The notes under the pieces were generated by a model. It searched no databases. It was not told where the DNA came from and worked only from the letters and a program-made list of their open reading frames with translations. The position numbers and the translations under genes are program-made. A stretch of DNA of 12,168 nt from Chromera velia (taxonomy: Eukaryota > Sar > Chromeraceae), in NCBI GenBank assembly GCA_018398765.1, contig JAHBMJ010004978.1, positions 69,552 through 81,719 of the forward strand, in the 5' to 3' direction. Below are positions 12,153-12,168 of the stretch, one piece after another; the stretch's first letter is position 1; the number at the start of each line of letters is the position of its first letter.

Positions 12153-12168
12153 CCCCCCCCCCCCCCCC
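12153..12168 (+). repeat. C16 homopolymer at the window edge
   Basis: Sixteen C residues end the window. This may be a true homopolymer or a sequencing/assembly edge artefact. Nothing beyond it can be seen. Confidence 0.8.

Overview
The window looks like nuclear DNA of a microbial eukaryote. The genes are split by spliceosomal introns of about 250-525 bp. Exons have G/C-rich third positions, introns are full of dinucleotide microsatellites, and intergenic DNA is AT-rich and carries DNA-transposon remnants. Codon style, intron structure and a long ciliary-type coiled-coil protein would fit an alveolate such as a chromerid alga, but that placement is a weak inference. No rRNA, tRNA, CRISPR or bacterial-type operon was seen.

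Layout. (1) 206-904, plus strand: the last two exons of a gene that begins outside the window, ending in a Gly/Pro-rich tail. (2) 905-4171: gene-free AT-rich DNA with a cluster of non-autonomous DNA transposons. Two have clear terminal inverted repeats and perfect 8-bp target duplications (2011-2520 and 2948-3799). A third (1507-1843) is more decayed and related to the 2011-2520 element. The 2948-3799 element contains a short transposase-like relic. (3) 4172-6838, minus strand: a secreted or membrane-anchored cysteine-rich protein. Four exons with matching phases give a 308-residue signal-peptide protein ending at 4972. Two further phase-0 exons downstream could replace its last ten residues with a hydrophobic anchor. 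(4) 6839-7551: a 713-bp spacer between two divergent start codons, with TGCATGCA-type palindromes and a GC-rich hairpin. (5) 7552-11286, plus strand: a six-exon gene for a 543-residue coiled-coil protein. (6) 11287-12168: AT-rich DNA without a gene, ending in a C16 run at the window edge.

The exon models were built by hand from acceptor/donor motifs and reading-phase continuity. In both multi-exon genes every junction keeps phase, which is the main reason to trust them. I found no sign that the genes act in one pathway. The secreted protein and the coiled-coil protein share only a divergent promoter region. I see no convincing novel multi-gene system. The most informative features are the transposon cluster and the possible alternative C-terminus of the secreted protein.
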